This document shows, one piece after another, positions 1 to 7,763 of a stretch of DNA of 64,000 bases (the first letter of the stretch is position 1; every line of letters begins with the position of its first letter). The translations under genes were made by a program, and so were the position numbers. The notes below the pieces were generated by a model. The model ran no database searches, was not told the origin of the DNA, and was given only the letters and a program-made list of their open reading frames with translations. Source of the DNA: Chelativorans xinjiangensis (GTDB lineage: Bacteria; Pseudomonadota; Alphaproteobacteria; Rhizobiales; Rhizobiaceae); NCBI RefSeq assembly GCF_009812055.1, contig NZ_WQNH01000003.1:62001-126000 (forward strand), in the 5' to 3' direction.

Positions 1-2
1 CC

Positions 3-560
3 ATCGTCTACGTCACCCACGACCAGATCGAGGCGATGACGCTCGCCTCCAAGATCGCGGTCTTGAAGGACGGTGTCCTGCAGCAGTTCGGCACGCCGGC
101 CGAGATCTACAACAACCCGGTCAACACCTTCGTCGCCGACTTCATGGGTTCGCCGGCGATGAACCTCATCCCCGCGCGTATCACCAACGGCTCGGCCGGC
201 CTGGCGCTCGACTTGGAGCGCAGCGCCGCACCCCCCATCAGCCTGCCGCTCGCCCACCCGCCGGCGGGGCTTGTCGCCTACAAGGGGCGCGACGTGATCT
301 TCGGCGTGCGCCCGGAGGCGCTGACCGATCCCGAAGGCGCCGACCGCAACGCAGCACACCTCGCCCATGCCGATTGCTTCATCGAGGTGGTCGAGCCGGC
401 CGGTTCCGACACCTTCGCCGTCACCCACTTGGGCGGTAAGGGCGTGATCGCCCGCCTGCGCGCCGACGCCAACATCGCACCGGGCACCACCGCGCCACTC
501 GCCTTCAACCTCTCCAAGAGCGTCTTCTTCGACCCGGAGACGGAGAGCCGGATTCTCTAG
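3..560 (+). CDS. Sugar-type ABC transporter ATP-binding protein, C-terminal part (gene starts before the window)
   Basis: Only the last 185 or so codons are present. The visible part opens with the H-loop [19 protein letters not shown], followed by the [21 protein letters not shown] linker region (read in two halves) and a TOBE/MalK-like C-terminal regulatory domain containing FGVRPEAL. This is the architecture of UgpC/MalK-type ATPases that energise import of sugars, polyols or glycerol-phosphate. The Walker motifs lie outside the window. The oxidoreductase operon that follows suggests the imported compound is then oxidised, but the substrate cannot be read from sequence. An inverted-repeat element separates the two. 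Confidence 0.9.
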   Translation: MVYVTHDQIEAMTLASKIAVLKDGVLQQFGTPAEIYNNPVNTFVADFMGSPAMNLIPARITNGSAGLALDLERSAAPPISLPLAHPPAGLVAYKGRDVIFGVRPEALTDPEGADRNAAHLAHADCFIEVVEPAGSDTFAVTHLGGKGVIARLRADANIAPGTTAPLAFNLSKSVFFDPETESRIL

Positions 561-583
561 GAGTGCACGTGAAACCAATGCTT

Positions 584-767
584 GCGCCCCTTCGCGCCCC
601 CCTCTGCCCTGCCGGGCATCTCCCCCACATGGGGGGAGATCGGCCTTCACGATTGCTTTCGCCAATCGCCAGAGTTGCCGAACAGGCGCCGGAGCAAGCG
701 GCCGGCATAATCTCCCCCCGTGTGGGGGAGATGCCCGGCAGGGCAGAGGGGGGCGTGAAGGAACGCC
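584..767. repeat. Dispersed inverted-repeat element, family A, copy 1
   Basis: A ~184 bp palindromic element fills the gap between the ABC ATPase and the first GMC gene. The left arm runs GCGCCCCTTCGCG, then CTGCCCTGCCGGGCATCTCC; the right arm (about 710-767) is its inverse complement, with ATGCCCGGCAGGGCAGAG. The centre (about 640-705) is less conserved. Two further full copies lie at 6654-6835 and 10403-10583. It could fold into a long hairpin and act as a terminator or RNA-stability element between the genes. It encodes nothing recognisable. Confidence 0.9.
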
Positions 768-801
768 GCCCATCTCCAACCAGCGAACGCAACCTAGCCC
801 C

Positions 802-2295
802 ATGACCTCCCCCGACATCGTCATCATCGGATCAGGCATAGGCGGCGCGACGGTGGCCGCCGGTCTCGCCCGTTCCGGCGCCTCGGTCCTGATCCTGGAG
901 CGCGGCGGGCGGCTCCTCGACACGCCCGAATGCGTCGACGCGAAGGCCATCTTCGGCGCCGGCCACTATCGGCCGCAGGAGATGTGGCGCGAGGCCGGGC
1001 GCGCGCCCTTCAACCCCGGCAACTACTACTATGTCGGCGGCAACTCGAAATTCTACGGCGCCGTGCTGATCCGTTTCCGGCGCGAGGATTTCTCCGAGAT
1101 CGAGCATTTCGGCGGCGTCTCGCCCGCATGGCCCTTTCCTTACGAAGAGCTGGAGCCCTGGTACACGAAGGCCGAAGCGCTCTTCAACGTGCGTGGCGCG
1201 CTCGGCGAGGACCCGACGGAGCCATTTCACTCCGCCCCCTACCCCTTTCCGCCGGTGCCGGACGAGCCGGCCATCGCCCGCGTGCGCGAGAAGCTCAAGG
1301 CGCAGGGCCTCCACCCTGCCTCCCTGCCGCTCGGCGTCGACCACGAAGCCTGGCTCAGCCGTGCCGGAACACCGTGGGACGCCTTTCCCAACGCAGGGCG
1401 CGGCAAGATGGACGCGGAGACCTGTGCGCTGGCCGCAGCGCTCGAGGACGCCGACATCCGCCTGGAAACGGAAGCGAAGGTGGAGCGGCTGGAGGCGGCC
1501 GCCGACGGCAAATCCATCGCCCGCGTGCACTATCGCCAGGGCGGCGAGCGGAAGAGCGTGGGCCCCAAGCTGGTGATCCTGTCGGCCGGCGCGGTGAACT
1601 CGGCCGCACTCCTTCTGCGCTCGGGCGAGAATGGCGGGCTTGCCAACAGTTCCGGCCAGGTCGGCCGCAACTTCATGAACCACAACAGCGCGGCGATGCT
1701 GGCCATCGACCCGCGGCGGAAGAACGACGCGGTCTACCAGAAGACCCTCGGCTTCAACGATTTCTACCTGGAGGACGGCAACGGCGGCAGGCCGCTCGGC
1801 AACGTCCAGCTTCTCGGCAAGATCTCCGGCGACATCCTGCGCCCCAACGTGCGCTTCCTGCCCGGCCCGGCGGCGGACTTCATCGCCGGCCGCTCGGTCG
1901 ACTGGTACCTGATGACCGAGGACCTGCCGGACCCGGAGAGCCGCGTCACGGTGGACGGCGCCGACATCCTCCTCCAATGGCGCCGCACGAACCTCGGTAC
2001 CTTGAAGCGCCTTACCAGGCGCATGCGCGAAATCTGCCGCGCTTCCGGCTATCCCATCGTGCTCTCGCGCCCGTTCGACAAGCGTACGCCGTCGCACCAA
2101 TGCGGAACCGTGCGCATGGGTGTGGACCCGGCGACAGCCCCGCTCGACCCCTTCTGCCGTTCTTACGATCACCGCAACCTCTTCGTGGTGGATGCCGGCT
2201 TCCTGCCCACCTCCGCCGCCGTCAATCCCGCGCTCACCGTCGCCGCGCAGGCGCTGCGCGTGGCCGATCACATCCGCCAGGAGGAACGCGCATGA
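802..2295 (+). CDS. GMC family FAD-dependent oxidoreductase
   Basis: A 497-residue GMC oxidoreductase, a normal length for the family. The N-terminal dinucleotide-binding motif GSGIGGATVAAGLARSG sits at about residues 10-26, and an ILERGG strand end follows. The C-terminal GMC domain has SHQCGTVRMG and VVDAGFLPTSAAVNPALT, which carry the conserved active-site His/Asn region. The expected reaction is FAD-linked oxidation of an alcohol or sugar hydroxyl. No Tat or Sec signal is visible, so it is probably cytoplasmic. It overlaps the next gene by 4 bp (ATGA), indicating translational coupling with the SDR. The substrate is unknown. Confidence 0.9.
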   Translation: MTSPDIVIIGSGIGGATVAAGLARSGASVLILERGGRLLDTPECVDAKAIFGAGHYRPQEMWREAGRAPFNPGNYYYVGGNSKFYGAVLIRFRREDFSEIEHFGGVSPAWPFPYEELEPWYTKAEALFNVRGALGEDPTEPFHSAPYPFPPVPDEPAIARVREKLKAQGLHPASLPLGVDHEAWLSRAGTPWDAFPNAGRGKMDAETCALAAALEDADIRLETEAKVERLEAAADGKSIARVHYRQGGERKSVGPKLVILSAGAVNSAALLLRSGENGGLANSSGQVGRNFMNHNSAAMLAIDPRRKNDAVYQKTLGFNDFYLEDGNGGRPLGNVQLLGKISGDILRPNVRFLPGPAADFIAGRSVDWYLMTEDLPDPESRVTVDGADILLQWRRTNLGTLKRLTRRMREICRASGYPIVLSRPFDKRTPSHQCGTVRMGVDPATAPLDPFCRSYDHRNLFVVDAGFLPTSAAVNPALTVAAQALRVADHIRQEERA

Positions 2296-3053
2296 GCCGC
2301 CCTGCCGCCATCGTCACCGGGGCCTTGCGCGGCATCGGCCGCGCCGTGGCCGATGCGCTTGCCGCCGAGGGCTTCGATCTCGTGGTGACGGACGTGCGCG
2401 AGGAGGGCGTTGCCGAGGTGCGGGCGGCGATGGAGGCTTGCGGCGCCGGCTTCGCGTTCCATCAGGCCGACATCTCCGATCTGGCCGACCATCCGAAGCT
2501 CGTCGAGGCCGCGCTTGGCGCCTTCGGCCGTATCGACTGCCTCGTCAACAATGCCGGCATCGCCGCGCCGGCGCGTGGCGACCTGCTCGATCTGAAGCCC
2601 GAGAACTTCGACCGTGTGATGGCGGTCAACCTGCGCGGCACGGTCTTTCTCACGCAGGCCGTCGTCAAGGCGATGCTTGCCGCCCCTGCCGGGCACCCGC
2701 GAACCATCGTCAACATCACCTCCGTCAGCGCCGAGATGGCCTCGCCGGAGCGCGCCGACTACTGCATGTCCAAGGCCGGGCTTGCCATGTGGACCAAGAA
2801 CCTCGCCCTGCGCCTGGCCGACGAGGGCATCGCCGTGTTCGAGGTACGGCCCGGCATCATCCGTACCGGTATGACCGCCGGTGTGGCCGGTAAGTACGAC
2901 AGGCTGATCGCCGATGGCCTGGTGCCGGCGCGGCGCTGGGGGGAGCCGGAGGATGTGGGCCGGGCGGTTGCGGGGCTCGCAACCGGCCGCTTCGGCTTTG
3001 CCACCGGGACGATCGTCAACGTGGACGGCGCGCTGTCGCTCGCCCGGCTATGA
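2292..3053 (+). CDS. SDR family NAD(P)-dependent oxidoreductase (3-ketoacyl-ACP reductase-like)
   Basis: A 253-residue classical short-chain dehydrogenase/reductase. Motifs: TGALRGIG cofactor-binding glycine motif at about residues 9-16, NNAG at about residue 91, a catalytic Ser in NITSVSAEM, and the YCMSK active-site YxxxK. The start is ATG 2292, which overlaps the upstream stop. An open frame extends upstream through the GMC gene but is only its shadow. Lying between two GMC oxidoreductases, it probably reduces or oxidises an intermediate of the same polyol or sugar pathway. The general label 3-oxoacyl-ACP reductase fits the family but probably not the function. Confidence 0.88.
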   Translation: MSRPAAIVTGALRGIGRAVADALAAEGFDLVVTDVREEGVAEVRAAMEACGAGFAFHQADISDLADHPKLVEAALGAFGRIDCLVNNAGIAAPARGDLLDLKPENFDRVMAVNLRGTVFLTQAVVKAMLAAPAGHPRTIVNITSVSAEMASPERADYCMSKAGLAMWTKNLALRLADEGIAVFEVRPGIIRTGMTAGVAGKYDRLIADGLVPARRWGEPEDVGRAVAGLATGRFGFATGTIVNVDGALSLARL

Positions 3054-3069
3054 TGCGAACGAGGAAGGA

Positions 3070-4701
3070 ATGACGGACTTCATCATCGTCGGCGCCGGCT
3101 CCGCGGGTTGCGTGCTCGCCAACAGGCTGAGCGAGGATCCGGAGAATTCCGTCCTCCTGATCGAGGCGGGCGGAAGCGACTGGCATCCGCTGATCCATAT
3201 GCCGGCGGGCTTTGCCAGGATGACCAAGGGCATCGCCAGCTGGGGCTGGTCTACCGTGCCGCAAAAGCATCTGGGCGACCGCGTGCTGCGCTATACGCAG
3301 GCCAAGGTGGTCGGCGGCGGCTCGTCCATCAATGCCCAGATCTACACCCGCGGCAATCCGCGCGACTACGACGCCTGGGCCAGCGAGGAAGGCTGCGCCG
3401 GCTGGAGCTATCGCGAGGTGCTGCCCTACTTCAAGCGTGCCGAGGCCAACGAGCGCTTCGCCAACGACTACCACGGAGAGGACGGTCCGCTGGGCGTCTC
3501 CAATCCCATCGCGCCGCTGCCCATCTGCGAGGCCTATTTCCGCGCCGCGCAGGAGCTCGGCATCCCCTTTAACCCGGACTTCAACGGCACGCGCCAGGAA
3601 GGCGTCGGCTACTACCAGCTCACCCAGCGCGACGCCCGCCGCTCCTCCGCCGCCGTCGCCTATCTCAAGCCCGCCCGCGACCGGCCGAACCTGGCGGTGA
3701 AAACCGCCGCCATGGTGACGCGCATCGTCGTCGAAAACGGCCGCGCGACGGGGGTCGAACTGGTCGAAAGGCCGGGCGCGGCGCCGGTCGTCCTGAGGGC
3801 GGAGCGCGAGGTGATCGTCTCGGCCGGCGCCATCGGCTCGCCGAAGCTTCTGATGCAGTCGGGCATCGGCCCCGCCGACCACTTGAAATCCGTCGGCATT
3901 CTGCCGCTCCACGATCTCTCGGGCGTCGGCGCCAACCTGCAGGATCACCTCGACCTCTTCGTCATCGCCGAATGCACCGGCGACCACACCTACGACAACT
4001 ATGCCAAGCTGCACCGGACGGTCTGGGCCGGCTTGCAGTATATCCTGCTCAAGAAGGGCCCCGCCGCCTCCAGCCTCTTCGAGACCGGCGGTTTCTGGTA
4101 CGCCGACCCGACCGCCGCCCATCCGGACATCCAGTTCCACCTGGGGCTTGGCTCGGGCATCGAGGCAGGTGTCGAGAAGCTGAAGAACCCCGGCGTCACG
4201 CTCAACTCCGCTTTCCTGAGGCCCCGCTCGCGCGGCACGGTGCGCCTGAAGAGCGCCGATCCGGCCGATAGCCCGCTGATCGACCCCAACTATTGGAGCG
4301 ATCCCTACGACCGGGAGATGGCGTTCCGCGGATTACGGCTGGCCCGCGAGATCATGCGGCAGAAGGCGCTGCAGCGCTTCGTTGCCCGCGAGGTGCTGCC
4401 CGGCCCGGGCGCCGACAGCGACGAAGCGCTCCTCGACTACGCTTGCCGCACGGCCAAGACGGATCACCACCCCGTCGGCACATGCCGCATGGGCACCGGC
4501 GAGACCGCCGTCGTGACGCCGGAGTTGAAGGTGCGCGGCGTGGAAGGCCTGCGCGTGTGCGATGCCTCGGTCATGCCGCGCATCCCCTCCTCCAACACCA
4601 ACGCCCCGGCCATCATGGTGGGCGAGAAGGGCGCCGACCTCATCCTCGGGCGCGAGCCGGCGCCGCCTGCCGTCTTCAAGGACAATCTGGAGCGGGCGTA
4701 G
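3070..4701 (+). CDS. GMC family oxidoreductase (choline dehydrogenase-like)
   Basis: A 543-residue GMC enzyme of the choline/alcohol dehydrogenase branch. The FAD motif is GAGSAGCVLANRLSE near residue 8, the family motif VVGGGSSINAQIYTRG is near residue 80, and the C-terminal TDHHPVGTCRMG and PSSNTNAPAIMVGEKGAD carry the active-site His and Asn. The start at ATG 3070 is chosen because GAGGAAGGA precedes it. It lies 16 bp after the SDR stop, in the same operon. Although BetA-like in sequence, no betaine aldehyde dehydrogenase or BetI lies nearby, so a choline role is not supported here. It is better read as an alcohol or polyol dehydrogenase of unknown substrate. Confidence 0.88.
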   Translation: MTDFIIVGAGSAGCVLANRLSEDPENSVLLIEAGGSDWHPLIHMPAGFARMTKGIASWGWSTVPQKHLGDRVLRYTQAKVVGGGSSINAQIYTRGNPRDYDAWASEEGCAGWSYREVLPYFKRAEANERFANDYHGEDGPLGVSNPIAPLPICEAYFRAAQELGIPFNPDFNGTRQEGVGYYQLTQRDARRSSAAVAYLKPARDRPNLAVKTAAMVTRIVVENGRATGVELVERPGAAPVVLRAEREVIVSAGAIGSPKLLMQSGIGPADHLKSVGILPLHDLSGVGANLQDHLDLFVIAECTGDHTYDNYAKLHRTVWAGLQYILLKKGPAASSLFETGGFWYADPTAAHPDIQFHLGLGSGIEAGVEKLKNPGVTLNSAFLRPRSRGTVRLKSADPADSPLIDPNYWSDPYDREMAFRGLRLAREIMRQKALQRFVAREVLPGPGADSDEALLDYACRTAKTDHHPVGTCRMGTGETAVVTPELKVRGVEGLRVCDASVMPRIPSSNTNAPAIMVGEKGADLILGREPAPPAVFKDNLERA

Positions 4702-4726
4702 TTTTGTCGGCACGGCGATGCGGTGC

Positions 4727-4834
4727 GTGGTTCGACAAGCTCACCATGAGGGTGAAGGCAGGGCAATCTTGCCGCAAGCCTCAGTCGGTGAACGGGCGAA
4801 AACGGAGCCCTCATGGTGAGCTTGTCGAACCACG
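4727..4834. repeat. Long-arm inverted repeat, family C, copy 1
   Basis: Between the GMC gene and the convergent queuosine transporter gene lies a ~26 bp inverted repeat. The arms are GTGGTTCGACAAGCTCACC and its complement GGTGAGCTTGTCGAACCAC, each extended by ATGAGGG/CCCTCAT, around a ~56 nt loop. A longer-armed copy occurs at 30171-30328. Located between converging genes, it could act as a bidirectional transcription-end or RNA-processing hairpin. Confidence 0.88.
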
Positions 4835-4857
4835 AGGGCGGGATGCCGTCCGCCGGC

Positions 4858-5484
4858 CTACCGCACCGCCTCCGCCGGCCTCAACACTGTGAGGAGCGCG
4901 CCGTAGGGGATGAGCATGGCCAGGCCCACCAGGAGCTTCACCCCGAGATCGCCCAGCGCAAGCGACACCCACAGCGGCACATCCATGCCGGAACCGAAGA
5001 GCGGCACCGGGAAGGCGAGCGAGCCGTCTTCCAAGCCTAATCCCGTGTCGAGGAAGGAGAAGGCTGCGGCGAAGGCGAGCGAGAAGAACAGCGCGGTGTC
5101 GAGCACCGAGCCGACCAGCGTCGAGATCAGCGGCGCGTGCCACCAGGCGCTTTTCCGCAGGCGGTCGAACACAGCGACGTCGAGAAGCTGCGCAACGAGG
5201 AAGGCCGAGCCCGAAGCGAGCGCGATGCGCGGGCTGGCGAGCAGCACCGAGAGCGCCATCGCCAACACGAAACCCACCATCACAACGCGCCGCGCGGCCT
5301 CCGGCCCGAAGCGGCGGTTGGTCAGGTCGTTGATGAGGAAAGCGATCGGATAGGTGAACGCGCCCCAGGTGAGGAGTTCGCCGAGGCCGAGATAGGAAAA
5401 GGGGAACTGAACGAGGAAGTTCGAGGCGGCGACGACGATCGCCATGGCGGCCACGAAGGGCCAGACTGCAAGGATGCGCGTCAT
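4858..5484 (-). CDS. yhhQ: Queuosine precursor transporter, YhhQ/VUT family
   Basis: A 208-residue integral membrane protein with about six hydrophobic segments, matching the YhhQ/VUT (ECF-like) family that imports the queuosine precursors preQ0 and preQ1. Family-like features are the NDLTNRRFG stretch after helix 2 (near residue 53) and the Asp in GSVLDTALFF in a later membrane helix. The role is strongly supported by a preQ1-I riboswitch immediately upstream that includes the start codon. The gene follows rpmB on the same strand with a 61 bp gap. The last residues run into the family C repeat region. Confidence 0.92.
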   Translation of the reverse strand: MTRILAVWPFVAAMAIVVAASNFLVQFPFSYLGLGELLTWGAFTYPIAFLINDLTNRRFGPEAARRVVMVGFVLAMALSVLLASPRIALASGSAFLVAQLLDVAVFDRLRKSAWWHAPLISTLVGSVLDTALFFSLAFAAAFSFLDTGLGLEDGSLAFPVPLFGSGMDVPLWVSLALGDLGVKLLVGLAMLIPYGALLTVLRPAEAVR

Positions 5485-5511
5485 TTTTTTATCCTGGGTG
5501 ATGGAACCAGT
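5482..5511 (-). promoter_or_regulatory. preQ1-I riboswitch overlapping the yhhQ start codon
   Basis: Read on the minus strand, the leader has a CTGG/CCAG stem, loop TTCCATCAC, then an A-rich tail ATAAAAAAATG. This matches the preQ1-I aptamer layout: short GC stem, UUC at the loop start, ACCC closing side, and an AUAAAAAA tail entering the minor groove. The tail ends in the yhhQ ATG, and loop CAU is complementary to that AUG, so the pseudoknot would mask the start codon. The AGGA ribosome site is part of the 3-prime stem strand. Ligand binding should therefore switch translation off. Confidence 0.85.
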
Positions 5512-5532
5512 GGGCGGGAAACGCTCCCGCCC
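5512..5532. other. GC hairpin between rpmB and the preQ1 riboswitch
   Basis: GGGCGGGA and TCCCGCCC form an 8-bp perfect stem with a 5-nt loop, 14 bp after the rpmB stop. No U-run follows on the minus strand, so it is not a standard intrinsic terminator. It may protect the 3-prime end of rpmB mRNA or insulate the riboswitch. Confidence 0.6.
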
Positions 5533-5545
5533 CGGATCGGATGGC

Positions 5546-5842
5546 TCAGGCGGTCGCCTGCTCTGTCAGCTTCTTGGCGACCTGCTTCTTCAAGAGGCGC
5601 GCGCGCTGGGAAAGCTCGTTCGACTTCGCCTTCATGAGGAAGGCATCGAGCCCGCCGCGATGCTCGACCGTGCGCAGCGCATTGGCCGAAACGCGCAGCC
5701 GGTAGTTCTGGCCGAGCGCCTCCGACATCAGCGTGACGTCGCACAGGTTCGGCAGGAAGCGGCGGCGGCTCCGGTTGTTGGCGTGGCTCACATTGTTGCC
5801 GCTCATCACGGCCTTACCGGTCAGTTCACATGCGCGGGACAT
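5546..5842 (-). CDS. rpmB: 50S ribosomal protein L28
   Basis: A 98-residue protein with the L28 signature: N-terminal [10 protein letters not shown], the [18 protein letters not shown]-binding segment, and a basic C-terminus ending [10 protein letters not shown]. It is a structural protein of the large ribosomal subunit. The start is the ATG at 5842, where homology begins; the 36 upstream in-frame codons are not part of the family. The length fits the alphaproteobacterial form. The queuosine transporter follows on the same strand. Confidence 0.97.
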   Translation of the reverse strand: MSRACELTGKAVMSGNNVSHANNRSRRRFLPNLCDVTLMSEALGQNYRLRVSANALRTVEHRGGLDAFLMKAKSNELSQRARLLKKQVAKKLTEQATA

Positions 5843-6063
5843 TTTTCTACCTTTATCTTTCGGGCCATGACCCCTTGCCGCACCCGAAAAGGACGGCGCG
5901 CGGAAAGTTTCAGGCGGCCTCGTGGAAAGTCGCCGTCCCCATAAAGACATTTGCCTTGCCGGTCAAGCTCGGGGTCTCCGGGACGCGCGGCAACGCATTC
6001 CTGGCGGTGGGGATGGGATAATCGCCCCCGACGGCACACGGGCGCGTCCACCCCCACCCCTTA

Positions 6064-6090
6064 CCCCTCCCCACAAGGGGGAGGGGAGAC
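6064..6090. repeat. Short GC-rich inverted repeat
   Basis: CCCCTCCCC and GGGGAGGGG arms separated by ACAAG, preceded by further C-runs, form a short hairpin in the intergenic region upstream of rpmB. This kind of C-rich palindrome is common as an extragenic repeat in Rhizobiales. Only one copy is visible here. Confidence 0.6.
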
Positions 6091-6653
6091 GCGAGTGTTG
6101 TGCCTTTCCTGGCGAAGGACATGCCTATCCGTTGCCGCGCTTCATCCGAAGCCGGGCTATGTCAAAGAACGTGGGAAGCGGGGCGCGTTGTCCGTGCCAC
6201 TCAATTTATTTTTTAAGGCGCGTCCAACGCGCCCCACCGGAGGCTGTCCCGACGGTCGGCCGGTCACTCGGGTTCCATCTTTCCCGGCTGCACCCAATTA
6301 GGGGGTGGTCTTAGCCGGGCCATGCGAAACCCTAGCGGCTTCTCCGCAGTTGCCTGGCACCGTCTCTCACCCAGCACCCCGGCACCGCCGGCCTGTCGCG
6401 GGCCCTCACGCCTGCGGGCACCGGCAGCCCACAGGAAGAGGTCTCCGCCGCCCTCCCCGTGTCCCCGGTCCGGACCAAGGTTCCCGTGAGGGCGATGGGT
6501 GGATTGTAAGGGGGGCAGAGGGAGGGGGGATAAAATCCTGCGAAAAAGTTGGAGAAATTATTCGGAAGCGAGCGAAAACAATGGGTTGGTGGGGAAGAAA
6601 GATTCTTTGTGGCCACATTTTATCCCCGCGCGGGTGGGCTACTTTTGAAATGT

Positions 6654-6835
6654 CGGCCTCCCTTCGCGCCCCCTCTGTCCTGCCGGACATCTCCCCCGCA
6701 AGGGGGGAGATCGGCCGTCGCGCAGGGTTTCGCAAATCGTCAACGTTGCAGGAAAGGCGCCGAATCAAGCGGCAGGCCAATCTCCCCCCTTGCGGGGGAG
6801 ATGTCCGGCAGAACAGAGGGGGCGCGAAGGGGTGG
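6654..6835. repeat. Dispersed inverted-repeat element, family A, copy 2
   Basis: A ~182 bp copy of the element at 584-767, with arms CGGCCTCCCTTCGCGCC plus GTCCTGCCGGACATCTCC at the left and the inverse at 6781-6835. Arm changes are partly compensatory: GGGCAT becomes GGACAT in the left arm, and the right arm reads ATGTCCGGCAG, so pairing is kept. It sits about 140 bp upstream of the DUF3108 gene. Confidence 0.9.
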
Positions 6836-6976
6836 CGGCTTATCCGAGAGACACGCCTTGCGCCGGAAGGGCTGTTGTCGACGCGATCTCGCTCGCTCCA
6901 CATATCCGCCCCATTTGCCGCTTTTGCCTAAGGGCGGAGGGCTTGGCGGGTAGACCGCCTGTGCGGAGATGAGGAA

Positions 6977-7741
6977 ATGGCCAGGCTTCGCGCGCGTGCA
7001 CTCGTTGCCGCCATCGTGCTTGCAGGCGTCGCCAGCCCGCTTTCGGCGGCGCGAGAGACCTACCGCGTGCAGTACAGCGCCTCGCTCTTTGGGCTGCCGA
7101 TCGGCCGCGCCGTGCTGGAAAGCCGCTTCGAGGGCCGAGGGTTTGCCATCGCCGGCCGTTTTGCCAGTGCTGGCATCGCCCGCATCTTCGACCGCACGGA
7201 CGGCACGGTGAGCGTGAACGGATGGATGGGGGAAAGCGCCAGCCAGCCGAAGGAATATACGCTCGACTACAAGAGCGGGAAGAAAACGAAGAAGACGGCC
7301 ATCCGCTTCGCCAACGGGAGCGTGGCCGAGACGGAGAACCGGCCCGAGCGCAAGAAGCGCGGCAAGGACTGGGTGCCGGTGGCGCGCGAACATCTGGCCG
7401 ATGTCGCCGACCCGCTGTCGGCGCTTCTTCTGCCCGTATCGAACGCAGCCGAGGTCTGCCGGCGCACGGTCAAGGTCTATGACGGCGAGACGCGCGCCGA
7501 CCTCGTCTTGCAGCCGGCGGCGAAAGGCGAGACCTTCTCCCGCGCCGCTGTGACCTGCCGGGCGCGCTTCGTGCCCGTCGCCGGCTACCGCAAGGGCCAT
7601 TCCTCTATCAAATATCTGCGCGACAGGTCGCGGATTCTCGTTGGCTTCCAGCCGGTCGAAGGCCGCGACCTTTACTCTCCGGTCGAGGCTACCATTGCCA
7701 CGAAGATCGGAACCGTGCACATCAGGGCGCGTCCCATGTGA
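6977..7741 (+). CDS. DUF3108 domain-containing protein with signal peptide
   Basis: A 254-residue protein beginning with a clear Sec signal (LVAAIVLAGVASPLSAA, cleavage near residue 25). The mature part, starting ETYRVQYSASLFGLPIGRAV, matches the DUF3108 family of predicted periplasmic beta-rich proteins. The function is unknown. Two Cys residues (in EVCRRTVKV and VTCRARF) could form a periplasmic disulfide. In related Rhizobiales a gene of this family lies next to rpmB, as here, which supports the assignment. The DMT exporter gene follows after 22 bp, so the two are probably cotranscribed. Confidence 0.8.
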   Translation: MARLRARALVAAIVLAGVASPLSAARETYRVQYSASLFGLPIGRAVLESRFEGRGFAIAGRFASAGIARIFDRTDGTVSVNGWMGESASQPKEYTLDYKSGKKTKKTAIRFANGSVAETENRPERKKRGKDWVPVAREHLADVADPLSALLLPVSNAAEVCRRTVKVYDGETRADLVLQPAAKGETFSRAAVTCRARFVPVAGYRKGHSSIKYLRDRSRILVGFQPVEGRDLYSPVEATIATKIGTVHIRARPM

Positions 7742-7763
7742 GGGCGGTTGCGAAGGAGGGGAA

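Larger units (their letters stand above)
5843..6976. other. 1.1 kb gene-poor region upstream of rpmB with structured segment and repeats
   Basis: No convincing gene is seen in either strand. It contains the rpmB upstream region, a small GC-rich repeat (about 6064-6090), and a strongly structured 6240-6500 segment. It then has an AT-richer stretch (about 6535-6650) and a full family A repeat (6654-6835). In the structured part, GCCCTCACG (near 6403) pairs perfectly with CGTGAGGGC (near 6486), and CCCGGCT (near 6278) pairs with AGCCGGG (near 6313). A hairpin GGCGCG/CGCGCC lies near 6216. A non-coding RNA is possible, but I could not match it to tmRNA, RNase P, SRP or 6S RNA motifs. Confidence 0.5.

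Noticed and set aside
832..2271. 479-codon open frame on the minus strand opposite the first GMC gene
   Set aside because: GC-rich codon bias opens antisense frames; the translation has no domain features, while the plus strand encodes a clear GMC enzyme.
930..3053. 707-codon plus frame spanning the GMC gene and the SDR
   Set aside because: Only the part from 2292 has SDR motifs; the upstream part is an Arg/Ala-rich shadow of the GMC gene.
3070..4701. Calling this gene betA (choline dehydrogenase)
   Set aside because: The similarity is to the broad GMC branch; no betB, betI or choline transporter is near, and the operon partners suggest polyol or alcohol substrates.
6240..6500. Assignment of the structured region as tmRNA, RNase P RNA, SRP RNA, 6S RNA or cobalamin riboswitch
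   Set aside because: None of the diagnostic motifs (tag-coding GCAAACGAC-like, GAGGAAAGTCC, GGAAGGAAGCAG, B12 box) was found on either strand.
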